Below, piece by piece: positions 22,106-34,339 of a DNA stretch of 64,000 bases. The DNA is from Haematobia irritans. Taxonomy: Eukaryota > Arthropoda > Insecta > Diptera > Muscidae. How positions within the stretch are numbered: the first letter of the stretch is position 1; every line of letters starts with the position of its first letter. Position numbers and translations under genes: made by a program. The stretch spans positions 192,477,726 to 192,541,725 of the forward strand of contig NC_134400.1 of NCBI RefSeq assembly GCF_050003625.1, written 5' to 3'. A model generated the notes under the pieces. That model was not told where the DNA came from and ran no database searches. It worked only from the letters and a program-made list of their open reading frames with translations.

Positions 22106-25100
22106 CACGGTTGCCACTCGTGTCAAAAATAATCTACCAAATTTTAGAGAAAGTTTTACCAAACAAAAAAATCTTGTTTTGCAAAATTTTATTTCGACAG
22201 AAAAATTTGCCAAATTGTATTTCTATTGAAAATTCTGCCAAAAATTGATTTCTGTAGGAAATTTTGTCAAAATTTTATTTCTATAGAAAAGTTCGGCAAA
22301 TTTTATTTCTATAGAAAATTTTGTCAAAATTTTATATCTATAGAAAATTTCGTCAAACTTTTATTTCTATAGAAAATTTGCCAAAATTTAATTTCTATAG
22401 AAAATTTTGACAAAATTGTATTTTAACAAAAAAATGTGTCAAAATTTTATTTCTATAGAAAACTCTGCCAAAATTTTATTTCGATAAGATATTTTATCAA
22501 AATTTTATTTCTATAGAAAATTTTATCAAAATTTTATTTCTATAGAAAATTTTATCAAGATTTTATTTCTATAGAAAATTTTGTCAAAATTTTATTTTAA
22601 TAAAAAAAATTTTCAAAATTTTATTTCTATAGAAAACTTTGCCAAAGTTTTATTTCGATAAAATATTTTATCAAAATTTTATTTCTATAGAAAATTGTGC
22701 CAAAATTTTATTTCTATAGAAAATTTTATCAAAATTTTATTTCTATAGAAAATTTTGTTAAAATTTTATTTCTATAGAAAATTTTGTCAAAATTTTATTT
22801 CTATAGAAAATTTTGTCAAAATTTTATTTCTATAAAAAATTTTGTCAAAATTTTATTTCTATGGAAAATTTTGTCAAAATTTTATTTCTATAGAAAATTG
22901 TGCCAAAATTTTATTTCTATAGGAAATTTTGTCAAAATTTTATTTCTATAGAAAATTTTACCAAAATTATATTTCTATAGAAAATTTTGTCAAAATTTTA
23001 TTTCTATAGAAAAATTTGTCAAAAATTTATTTCTATAGTAAATTTTATCCAAATTTTATTTCTATAGAAAATTTTGTCAAAATTTTATTTCTATAGAAAA
23101 TTTGATCAAAATTTTATTTCTATAGAAAATTTTGCAAAATTGTATTTCTATAGAAAATTTTGTCCAAATTTTATTTCTATCGAAAATTTTGTCAAAAATT
23201 TATTTCTATAGAAAATGTTATCAATATATTATCCAAATTTTATTTCTAAACAAAATTTTAGCAAAATTTTATTTCTATAGCAAATGTTGGCAAAATTTTA
23301 TTTCTATTGAAAAATTTGTAAAAATTTTATTTCTATAGAAAATTTTATCAAAAATTTATTTCTATAGAAAATTTTGTCAAAATTTTATTTCTATAGAAAA
23401 TTTTGTCAACATTTTATTTCTATAGAAAATTTTGTCAAAATTTTATTTTTATAGAAAATTTTGTCAAAATTTTATTTCTATAGAAAATTGTGCCAAAATT
23501 TTATTTTTATAGAAAATTTTGTCAAAATTTTATTTCTATAGAAAATTGTGCCAAAATTTTATTTCTATAGAAAATTTTATCAAAAATTTTATTTCTATAG
23601 AAAACTTCGTCAAAATTTTATTTCTATAGAAAATTTTGTCAAAATTTTATTTCTATAGAAAAGTTTGGCAAAATTTTATTTCTATAGAAAATTTTGTCAA
23701 AAATTTATTTCTATAGAAAATGTTATCAATATATTATCCAAATTTTATTTCTAAACAAAATTTTAGCAAAATTTTATTTCTATAACAAATGTTGGCAAAA
23801 TTTTATTTCTATTGAAAAATTTGTCAAAATTTTATTTCCATAGAAAATTTTGTCAAAATTTTATTTCTATAGAAAAATTTATCAAAATTTTATTTCTATA
23901 GAAAATTTTATCAAAAATTTATTTCTATAGAAAATTTTATCAAAATTTTATTTTGATAGAAATTTTTGTCAAACTTTTATTTCTATAGAAAATTTTATCA
24001 AAAATTTATTTCTATAGAACATTTTATCAACAATTTATTTCTATAGAAAATTTTATCAAAATTTTATTTCTTTAGAAAATTTTGCCAAAATTTTATTCCT
24101 ATAGAAAAGTTTGGCAAAATTTTATTTCTATAGAAAATTTTGTCAAAATTTTATTCCTATAGAAAATGTTATCCAAATTTTATTTCTATAGAAAATTTTG
24201 TCAAAATGTTATTTCTATAGAAAATTTTATCAAAATTTTATTTCTATAGAAAATTTTGACAAAATTGTATTTCTATAGAAAATTTTGTCAAAATTTTATT
24301 TCTATCGAAAATTTTGTCAAAAATTTATTTATATAGAAAATGTTATCAATATATTATCCAAATTTTATTTCTAAACAAAATTTTAGCAAAATTTTATTTC
24401 TATAGCAAATGTTGGCAAAATTTTATTTCTATAGAAAAATTTGTCAAAATTTTATTCCTATAGAAAATGTTATCCAAATTTTATTTCTATAGAAAATTTT
24501 ATCAAAATTTTATTTCTATAGAAAATTTTGACAAAATTGTATTTCTATAGAAAATTTTGTCAAAATTTTATTTCTATCGAAAATTTTGTCAAAAATTTAT
24601 TTATATAGAAAATGTTATCAATATATTATCCAAATTTTATTTCTAAACAAAATTTTAGCAAAATTTTATTTCTATAGCAAATGTTGGCAAAATTATATTT
24701 CTATAGAAAAATTTGTCAAAATTTTATTTCTATAGAAAATTTTGTCAAAATTTTATTTCTATAGAAAATTTTATCAACAATTTATTTCTATAGAAAATTT
24801 TATCAAAAATTTATTTCTATAGAAAATTTTATCAAAATTTTATTTCTTTAGAAAATTTTGCCAAAATTTTATTTCTATAGAAAAGTTTGGCAAAATTTTA
24901 TTTCTATAGAAAATTTTGTCAACATTTTATTTCTATAGAAAATTTTGCCAAAATTTTATTACTACCGAAAATTTAATCAAAATTTTATTTCTATAAAAAA
25001 TTTTGTCAAAATTTTATTTCTATAGAAAATTTTACCAAAATTTTATTTCTATAGAAAATTTTGTCAACATTTTATTTTATAAAAAAAATGTATCCAAATT

Positions 25101-25807
25101 TTATTTCTATCGAAAATTGTGCCAAAATTGTATTTCTATAGAAATTTTTGTCAAAATTTTATTTTCATAGAAAATTTTGTCAAAATTTTATTTCTGTAGA
25201 AAATTTTACCAAAATTTTATTTCTATAGAAAATTTTTTCAAAATTTTATTTCTATAGAAAATTTTACCAAAATTTTATTTCTATAGAAAATTTTTTCAAA
25301 ATTTTATTTCTATAGAAAATTTTGTCAAAAATTTATTTCTATAGAAAATTTTGTCAACATTTTATTTCTATAGAAAATTTTGTCAAAATTTTATTTCTAT
25401 AGAAAATTTTACCAAAATTTTATTTCTATAGAAAATTTTACCAAAATTTTATTTCTATAGAAAATTTCGTCAACATTTTATTTTATATAAAATTTTGTCA
25501 AAATTTTATTTCTATAGAAAATTTTTTCAAAATTTTATTTCAATAGAAAATTTTATCACAAATTTTTTTCTATAGAAAATTTAATCAAAATTTTATTTCT
25601 ATAGAAAATTTTGTCAAAATTTTATTTCTATAGAAAATTGTGTCAAAATTTTATTTCTAGAGAAAATTTTGCTAAATTTTATTTCTCTAGAAAATTTTGT
25701 GAAAAATGTATTTCTCTAGAAAATGTTGTCAAAATTGTATTTCTATATACACCAAACAATAAAAATGTACCATTTTTGGTAAAATTTTACCAACTGTGGC
25801 AACCGTG
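22106..25807 (+). mobile_element. Complete hAT-like element whose body is a 29-bp minisatellite
   Basis: Perfect 12-bp terminal inverted repeats CACGGTTGCCAC (22106-22117) and GTGGCAACCGTG (25796-25807) lie inside an exact 8-bp target duplication TTTGCCAA (22098-22105 and 25808-25815). This is hAT-type geometry. Left end module: AAAAATAATCTACCAAATTTT. Right end module: ACCAAACAATAAAAATGTACC then TTTTGGTAAAATTTTACCAA. Everything between is the 29-bp array, about 3.6 kb. A variant block (TGTTATCAATATATTATCC, later TAAACAAAATTTTAGC) occurs four times, near 23216, 23721, 24341 and 24613. There is no transposase, so the element is non-autonomous. The reading of the array as cargo is direct; the hAT assignment is by duplication length and terminus. 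Confidence 0.9.
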
Positions 25808-25815
25808 TTTGCCAA

Positions 25816-27048
25816 TAGCAATCAAGGATAATTCCAAAAGATAATGATGATGACGATGATGATATTGAATGCAATGATTTCGTTTGTAGTTTTTTGTTTT
25901 TTTTTTAACTTAATTTGGCTTAAATTGCATACAATTGAGTTGGTTTGCAATTTCTATACCATGAAGGGTATCTTTGGAAATACTCGAATACTGAAATTAT
26001 ATTATATCCATTATATCCATTCCTGGTGAATCCAATGTCATTTTTGCTTTGAAATTTATTCAAATAAAGACTCCTAAGAACTGATTGTTTTGGTATTCTT
26101 CCTTAAGTTTGGTCTTTCCTCTTTGCTGATGCCTCCGATGCCATTATAATGTGTGGTCTTCTTATTAAATTTTCGAAAAATTTCTGTTGATAGGTAGTTG
26201 TGGTTTTAGTTTGTTTTTTGCATAACCAACAAATCGAAATGTTACTCATGCTCTTACCATAAAACAAAAAGTATATCATGGAAAAGGTAGATTTTTATTT
26301 TTAAAACTACAAATTGACCACCAAACTCAAATCTACGAGAGACTATTGGAAGGTATAACAAGTTCAGATAGGCCTACTTTTAAATACCGATCACCATGGA
26401 TTGAATAGAATAGATTCATTTAAAGACAAATTGTCCTACAAAATCACCTTTTATATACTTAGAATAATTCCTCGCTTCGAAATCACTACCAAAGCTATTG
26501 AAGTAAAGACAAAATCTTTGGAAATAGATTCTCTCTTTTCCAGTTTACCCATTGGCCATGTGCTTACATATTCTTCTTAATCTACCAAAGCTAATGGTCA
26601 TATGCAAATTATTGATTTATTGAAATCGATATCCCATGTTTAACTGTTAATTGCAAATCAGGTATGGTAATTTTTTCCTGGGGTTTAGGTAGACAAATCC
26701 ATATGAGTATCCACATTAACATGTTTGAAAACTTCGTAAGTTAACGTGTTTTGTAAATAGTCGGATAAAGTCTGCAAATGGTAATTACTGTGTATCTTAC
26801 TAAAACCCACATACATATATTTTTCTGGCTATTAGAATGGTAACTTAAATCGAGTTTTGAAAGTCTAAAATAAATTAAATTTTGCACAATGTAAATAAAT
26901 TTCTTATAAGGGGAGAGCAATTGCGTATTTTTTTGGAAAATTTGAGAGTTTATCTCAAAAAAATTGCTATAGTCTGATCAAATGAAATGTTGTCTTTCGC
27001 TAGCCACTACTTGTTCCCATTTTTTTGGAAACCTATGGTTACCGCTAC
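25816..27048. other. Non-coding stretch with GAT microsatellite
   Basis: A short GATGATGAC/GATGATGAT run is at about 25840-25864. The rest is unique-looking A+T-rich DNA without a recognisable gene or RNA. Confidence 0.45.
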
Positions 27049-28320
27049 CACGGTTACCACAATTGGTAGAATTCTATCAAAAATTTTAGATTTTTTACTG
27101 TTTGGTAGATTAGTAGAATTCTTGATGTTTTGGTAGATTTTGCAAAATATTCCCCCACCAACTAAGAGCTACTTAAATTGTCTGTAGAAATAAAATTTTA
27201 ACATCATTTACTGCAGACATCAAATTTTGAAAAAATTTTCTATAGAAATAAAATTTTGACAAAGTTTTCTATAAAAATAAAATTTTGACAAAATTTTCTA
27301 TAGAAATAAAATTTTGACAAAATTTTCTATAGAAATACAATTTAGAAAAAATTTTCTATAGAAATAAAATTAAAAAAAAAATTCTATAGAAATAAAATCT
27401 TGACAAAATTTTCTATAGAAATAAAATTTGGCAAAATTTTCTATAGGAATAAAATTTTGAAAAAAAATTGTATAGAAATAAAATGTTAACAAAATTTTCT
27501 ATAGAAATTACATTTTGACAACATTTTCTATAGAAATAAAACTTTGACAAAATTTTCTATAGAAATAAAATTTTGACAAAATTTTCTATAGAAATAAAAT
27601 GTGAACAAAATTTTTTATAGAAAAAAAAATTGGCAAAATTTTTTAAAGAAATAAAATTTTGACAAAATTTTCTATAGAAATAAAATTTTGACAAAATTTT
27701 CTACAGAAATAAAATTTTGACAAAATTTTCTATAGAAATAAAATTTTTAAAAATTTTCTATAGAAATAAAATTTTGACAAAATTTTCTATAGAAATAAAA
27801 ATGACAAAATTTTCTATAGAAATAAAATTTTGATAAAAATTTCTATAGAAATAAAATTTTGACAAAATTTTCTATAGAAATAAAATTAAGCAAAATTATC
27901 AATAGGAATAAAATTTTGAAAAAATTTTCTATAGAAATAAAATGTTAACAAAATTTTCTATAGAAATAAAATTTTGACAACATTTTCTATAGAAATAAAA
28001 TTTTGACAAAATTTTTTATAGAAATAAAATGTGAACAAAATTTTTTATAGAAAAAAAAAATTGGAAAAATTTTTATAGAAATAAAATTTTGACAAAATGT
28101 TCGATAGTAATAAAATTTTGACAAAATTTTCTATAGCAATAAAATTTTGACAAAACTTTCTATAACAATAAAATTTTGACAAAATTTTCTATAGAAATTA
28201 TATTTTAACAAAATTTTCTATAAAAAATCTTGACAAAATTTTCTATAGAAATAAAATTTTGACAAAATTTTCTATAGAAATTTAATGTTGACAAGATTTT
28301 TTATATATATTAAATGTGTA
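27049..28320 (-). mobile_element. 29-bp array with carrier end on the left, minus orientation
   Basis: Begins with CACGGTTACCAC (27049-27060), one mismatch from the terminus of the complete copy. The inverted end module follows: TTGGTAGAATTCTATCAAAA, TTTTTTACTGTTTGGTAGAT, GAATTCTTGATGTTTTGGTAG, TTTGCAAAATATTCCCCCACC, AACTAAGAGCTACTTAAATT. Array monomers run from there to about 28310. The opposite terminus is not visible, so the copy is truncated or fused with the next array. Confidence 0.8.
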
Positions 28321-28765
28321 CAATTCCGAGATCAGTAACTGCAATGGACTGTATATATCATTTAATGCTCCCGGAAAAGTAAAGAAAGAAATGGAAAAAA
28401 GGCAGTATTTCAGTATTCAGTTGACAATAGACAGCTTATTGGCAGATAGCAGCAGCTTACCCTTTTGGTTGTTGATGCACAAGTGAAGTTACAAGACAAA
28501 GCATCAGTCAGACATTTCTATTTAGTACATACAACAAATATTTTAATTCAAAGTGAAAGGGACAAATATTAATAAAATTATTGAGTGAAAATGATCAGAG
28601 TTGCCGCTTAATGAGAATTGATTTCAAATATTAAGTTAAGCGTTATATTGACAATTCATGTTAATTCAATGGAATTTAATTCAATTCAGAACAGATGAAG
28701 TAAATTCTTAATTCTAATGAAAAAGCAAGTAAAACGCAGAAAAAGCAAATGTTGTTGAACAGAGT
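28321..28765. other. Non-coding spacer between two arrays
   Basis: Unique A+T-rich sequence, no gene or recognisable repeat. Confidence 0.4.
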
Positions 28766-31700
28766 TCAACAAAATGTTTACAAAAATTTCTATAGAAATA
28801 AATTTTTGGCAAGTTTTCGCTAGAAATAAATTGTTTACAAAATTTTCGTTAGAAATAAAATGTTGACAAAATTTTCTATTGAAATAAAATTTTGCAAAAA
28901 TTTTCTACAGAAATAAAATTTTGCAAAATTTTTCTATAGAAATTATATTTTAACAAAATTTTCTATAAAAAATCTTGACAAAATTTTCTGTAGAAATAAA
29001 ATTTTGACAAAATTTTCTATAGAAATAAAATTTTGACAAAATTTTCTATAGAAATAAAATTTTGACAAAATTTTCTATAGAAATAAAATTTTGACAAAAT
29101 TTTCTATAGAAATAAAATTTTGAAAAAATTTTCTATAGAAAAAAAAATTGACAAAATCTTCTATAGGAATAAAATTTGGATAAAATTTTTTATAGAAATA
29201 AAATTTGACAAAACTTCCTATAGAAAAAAAAAATTGACAAAATTTTCTATAGAAATAAAATGTTGACAAAATCTTCTAAAGAACTAACATTTTGGCAAAA
29301 TTTTCTATAGAAATAACATTTTGCCAACATTTTCTATAGAAATAAAATTTTGCTAAAATTTTTTTTAGAAATAAAATTTTGATAAAATATTGATAACATT
29401 TTCTATAGAAATAAAATTTTGTAAAAATTTTCTATAGAAATAAACTGTTGAAAAAATTTTCTATAGAAATAATATTTTCGTTAGAAATAAATTGTTGACA
29501 AAATTTTCGTTAGATATAAAATGTTGACAAAATTTTGTGTAGAAATAAAATTTTGCAAAAATTTTCTACAGAAATAAAATTTTGCAAAATTTTTTTTATA
29601 GAAATTATATTTTAACAAAATTTTCTATAAAAAATTCTTGACAAAATTTTCTGTAGAAATAAAATTTTGACAAAATTTTCTATAGAAATAATTTTGACAA
29701 AATTTTCTATAGCAATAAAATTTTGACAAAACTTTCTATAACAATAAAATTTTGACAAAATTTTCTCTAGAAATTATATTTTAACAAAATTTTCTATAAA
29801 AAAATCTTAAGAGCTACTTAAATTTTCTGTAGATATAAAATTTTGACAAAATTTTCTATAGAAATAAAATTTAGACAAAATTTTCTATAGAAATAAAATT
29901 TTGACAAAATTTTCTATAGAAATTAAATTTTGACAAGATTTTTATATATATTAAATGTTTACAAAAGTTTCTATAGAAATAAATTTTTGGCAAGTTTTCG
30001 TTAGAAATAAGTCGGTAATAAAATTTTCGTTAGAAATAAATTGTTGACAAGATTTTCGTTAGATATAAAATGTTGACAAAATTTTGTATAGAAATAAAAT
30101 TTTGCAAAAATTTTCTACAGAAATAAAATTTTGCAAAATTTTTTTATAGAAATTATATTTTAACAAAATTTTCTATAAAAAAATCTTGACAAAATTTTCT
30201 GTAGAAATAAAATTTTGACAAAATTTTCTATAGAAATAATTTTGACAAAATTTTCTATAGCAATAAAATTTTGACAAAACTTTCTATAACAATAAAATTT
30301 TGACAAAATTTTCTCTAGAAATTATATTTAAACAAAATTTTCTATAAAAAAAATCTTAAGAGCTACTTAAATTTTCTGTAGAAATAAAATTTTGATAAAA
30401 TTTTCTATAGAAATAAAATGTTGACAAAATTTTCTATAGAAATAAAATGTTGACAAAATTTTCTATAGAAACAAAATTTTGACAAAATTTTCTATAGAAA
30501 TAAAATTTTGACAAAATTTTCTATAAAAATAATTTTGACAAAATTTTCTATAAAAATAATTTTGACAAAATTTTCTATAGAAATAAATTTTTGAGAAGTT
30601 TTCGTTAGAAATAAATTATTGACAAAATTTTCGTTGGAAATAAATTGTTGACAAAATTTTCGTTAGAAATAAAATGTTGACAAAATTTTCGTTAGAAATA
30701 AATTGTTGAGAAAATTTTCATTAGAAATAAAATGTTGACAAAATTTTCTATAGAAATAAAATTTGGATAAATTTTTTTATAGAAATAAAATTTTGCCAAC
30801 ATTTTCTATAGAAATAAAATTTTGCTAAAATTTTTTTTTGAAATAAAATTTGGATAAAATATTGATAACATTTTCTATAGAAATAAAATTTTGTAAAAAT
30901 TTTCTATTGAAATAAACTTTTGAAAAAATTTTCTATAGAAATAAAATTTTGACAAAATTTTCTATAGAAATAAAATTTTGACAAAAATTTTCTATAGAAA
31001 TTAAATTTTGACAAGATTTTTTATATATACTAAATGTTTACAAAAGTTTCTATAGAAATAAATTTTTGGCAAGTTTTCGTTAGAAATAAGTCGGTAATAA
31101 AATTTTCGTTAGAAATAAATTGTTGACAAGATTTTCGTTAGATATAAAATGTTGACAAAATTTTGTATAGAAATAAAATTTTGCAAAAATTTTCTACAGA
31201 AATAAAATTTTGGAAAATTTTTTTATAGAAATTATATTTTAACAAAATTTTCTATAAAAAAATCTTGACAAAATTTTCTGTAGAAATAAAATTTTGACAA
31301 AATTTTCTATAGAAATAATTTTGACAAAATTTTCTACAGCAATAAAATTTTGACAAAACTTTCTATAACAATAAAATTTTGACAAAATTTTCTCTAGAAA
31401 TTATATTTAAACAAAATTTTCTATAAAAAAAATCTTAAGAGCTACTTAAATTTTCTGTAGAAATAAAATTTTGACAAAATTTTCTATAGAAATAAAATGT
31501 TGACAAAATTTTCTATAGAAATAAAATTTTGACAAAATTTTCTATAAAAATAATTTTGACAAAATTTTCTATAAAAATAATTTTGACAAAATTTTCTATA
31601 GAAATAAATTTTTGAGAAGTTTTCGTTAGAAATAAATTATTAACAAAATTTTCGTTGGAAATAAATTGTTGACAAAATTTTCGTTAGAAATAAAATGTTG

Positions 31701-31845
31701 ACAAAATTTTCGTTAGAAATAAATTGTTGAGAAAATTTTCATTAGAAATAAAATGTTGACAAAATTTTCTACAGAAATAAAATTTTGCAAAAATTTTCTA
31801 TAGAAATAAAATTTTGACAAAATGTTCTATAAAAACAAAATTAAT
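28766..31845 (-). repeat. 29-bp array with ~1.08-kb higher-order repeat
   Basis: Minus-orientation monomers with a subfamily carrying TTTTCGTTAGAAATAAATTG in place of TTTTCTATAGAAAT. The marker CTTAAGAGCTACTTAAATTT, derived from the carrier end module, recurs near 29806, 30355 and 31436, and TTGGCAAGTTTTCGTTAGAA followed by AAGTCGGTAATAAAA recurs near 29985 and 31066. The last two give a higher-order period of about 1081 bp. The right side is joined to a Helentron-like element at 31846. Confidence 0.85.
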
Positions 31846-32756
31846 ACAAGTATAAACGGCCGTAAGTTCAGCCAGGCGAATCTTATGTACCCTCCACTAT
31901 GGATTGGAAACTTCTACGAAAGACGGTTATACACAATCGAATTACTTGGGTTGTGGTATCTTAAATCGTTTTATAAATTGTGAGTTAGTCCACACGTGGT
32001 ATATATTAAACAAAAAGGTATGTAAGTCTACAAATAATTACGAATCGATATGGACTTTTGCACGTTACGTAGGGAGCCAGAATTGAAATATGGGGGTCGC
32101 TTATATGGGGGCTATATACAATTATGAACTTGATATGGACCAATTTTTGTGTGATTGGGGATCGATTTATCTGAGGGTTATATATAACTACAGACCGATA
32201 TGGACCTAGTTAGGCATGGTTGTTAACGGCCATATGCTAACACCATGTACCAATTTTCGGCCGGGTAGGATGAAATTTGCTTCTCTTAGAGGCATCGCAA
32301 GACAAATCGGGGTATCGGTTTATATGGGGGCTATATATAATTATGGACCGATGTGGACCAATTTTTGCATGGTTGTTAGAGACCATATACTAACACCATA
32401 TATCAAATTTCAGCCGGATCGGATGCAATTGGCTTCTCTTAGAGGGTCTGCAAACCAAATTTGGGGGCCGTTTATATGGGGCTATACGTAAAAGTGGACC
32501 GATATGGCCCATTTGCAGTACCATCCGACCTACATCAATAACAATTACTTGTGCCTAGGTTCAAGTCGATAGCTTGTTTCGTTCGGAAGTTAGCGTGATT
32601 TCAACAGACGGACGGACGGACATGCTCAGATCGACTCAGAATTTCACCACGACCCAGAATATATATACTTTATGGGGTCTTAGGGTAATATTTCGTTGTG
32701 TTAAAAACGGAATGACAAAGTTAATATACCCCCCATCCTATAGTGGAGGGTATAAA
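31846..32756 (+). mobile_element. Non-autonomous Helentron/DINE-like element, copy 1
   Basis: Starts ACAAGTATAAACGGCCGTAAG with a small hairpin (GGCCGTAAGTTCAGCC region) and TACCCTCCACTATGG. The centre holds about 150-bp repeats (TATATGGGGGCTATATATAA, ATGGACCGATGTGGACC, CACCATGTACCAA). It closes with GACGGACGGACGGACATGCT, CGACTCAGAATTTCACC, AACGGAATGACAAAGTTAAT and GGAGGGTATAAA. Subterminal inverted repeats, a terminal hairpin and central minisatellite match the layout described for Helentron-associated non-autonomous elements; the class is inferred. Short open frames are repeat artefacts. Confidence 0.7.
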
Positions 32757-33715
32757 GATTTATAGACAGAAAATGCTTACAAAATTTTCGATAGAAATAA
32801 AATTTGACTCAAGCTTCGAATTGTTGGCTACCTCATAAGAACGAAAATGCTGATCAGCCGGCCCATGTGTCATCGATGGCAATCATTCGTATAGCCCAAT
32901 GTCTGAGCTATACGGCTTGTTCGGTCGACCTTCCGATATTCTCCAAATGAGGTCTTAATATTAAAACATATTTACTTATATTGTATCTCCTATCAAAAAA
33001 GAATAAAATTTCAAAAACTTTGTGTTATTTACACTAGTGTCAGTGTAATTTATTACAATTTACAATAAAGTGTCATTTAAAGAAGAAGAAATTTAAAAAT
33101 TGAAATCCAATTCATTGTGCACAAAAGGCAAATGGAAAAAAATATTTTAAATCTTCTTAAGAAAAACTTCAATAAATGAGAGTGCGAAAAATATGTCAAC
33201 ATTTAAATGGCAAAGCTACGATGCAAATGCCATAAAGAAAAAACCTCAACAACATGAATTTGCATGGAAAAAACATAAAAAAAAACAATGAAACACACAA
33301 AACACAGAAAATTGATAATAATAAATGACCCCAATAATCGGATGTCGCAGTCGAATACTAATTAAGATGCTCCATGAATATACGAAAAAACACACATGTA
33401 CAGTCATATATGAGACAATCAAGGCGAAATTGGAGAGAACAATTTCAAAGACCAGAGATAAAGGGCTTAAGTCGGAGAAATAATCACATTTCGAGGTAGT
33501 GTACAATTTAAAATCAAATGAACAATGCCATGCAACATGGTTCTCTTGCCGGCTAAGATAAGCTCAGTTGACTCCCGGGTCTCCATAAAGACCCACTAGT
33601 CCGTTGAGATGAAGACACAAGATCAAAATCAGGATGATGGGAGCAGGCATTAAAGTTCTCATCGATTTAAGATAATGTGGAACTGGTATCTTCCCTGAGA
33701 TGAAGTAGGCACTAG
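32757..33715. other. Non-coding stretch with a 29-bp array remnant
   Basis: About two array monomers remain at 32760-32815 right after the Helentron-like copy, so that element interrupted the array. The rest is unique-looking DNA without a recognisable gene. Confidence 0.45.
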
Positions 33716-33926
33716 GTTTGTAAATAATCCGTAGGTTATGAGAACATCAATTCGTAGGAAGCTGGATGATCGGTATTTGAAGAAAGATTCGGTTCCTTCG
33801 TGGTCGATAGTTCATGAGAATTTGCTTCGGTGATGATCGGTAGATGTTGAGAACGTGGGTTATGTAAATGATGAGAAATTCGATTCGAGTCGGTTCGTCG
33901 ATAATCGGTGGTGGATTAGAACGTCG
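33716..33926 (+). repeat. Degenerate ~34-bp satellite, left of the Transib
   Basis: Repeats of a GAGAA-TTCGGTTCGT-TGATAGTCGGTAGTT-like motif, heavily diverged. The same family resumes at 40283. The last five bases, CGTCG (33922-33926), are the left copy of the Transib target duplication. Confidence 0.65.
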
Positions 33927-34339
33927 CACAGTGGTCGATTTGAAATATTTAGGCGGCCAAAAATATTTTTGGACGTTAATGGCTTCGAAAGACTGTATTT
34001 TAAAAAAACTACCTATTTATTTTAAAAAATAAATAAGAAAAACATATATTTTATAATAAAAAACACATTTTATTCTCATAAATCATAAATAAATAAAAAT
34101 GAATTAAATTTTCTTATTGAAAGATGTTTCTATCTCGACTTCTTTGTGCTCAATACTATATTGTGTGGGGCTCGGCAGGTTCTAATAGTTCTATAACTTC
34201 ACTAGAAAAAATCTTGTGTGAAGTTTTCTTTAACGATCTTTCACTACTTACGAGTGGATCTGAAGTAAGGAGCAATCTTTGATAAATATCACGGTTGCAT
34301 TCTTCCCTTGAAAATTTTCTTGAAAAATTCTGTCTGTAT

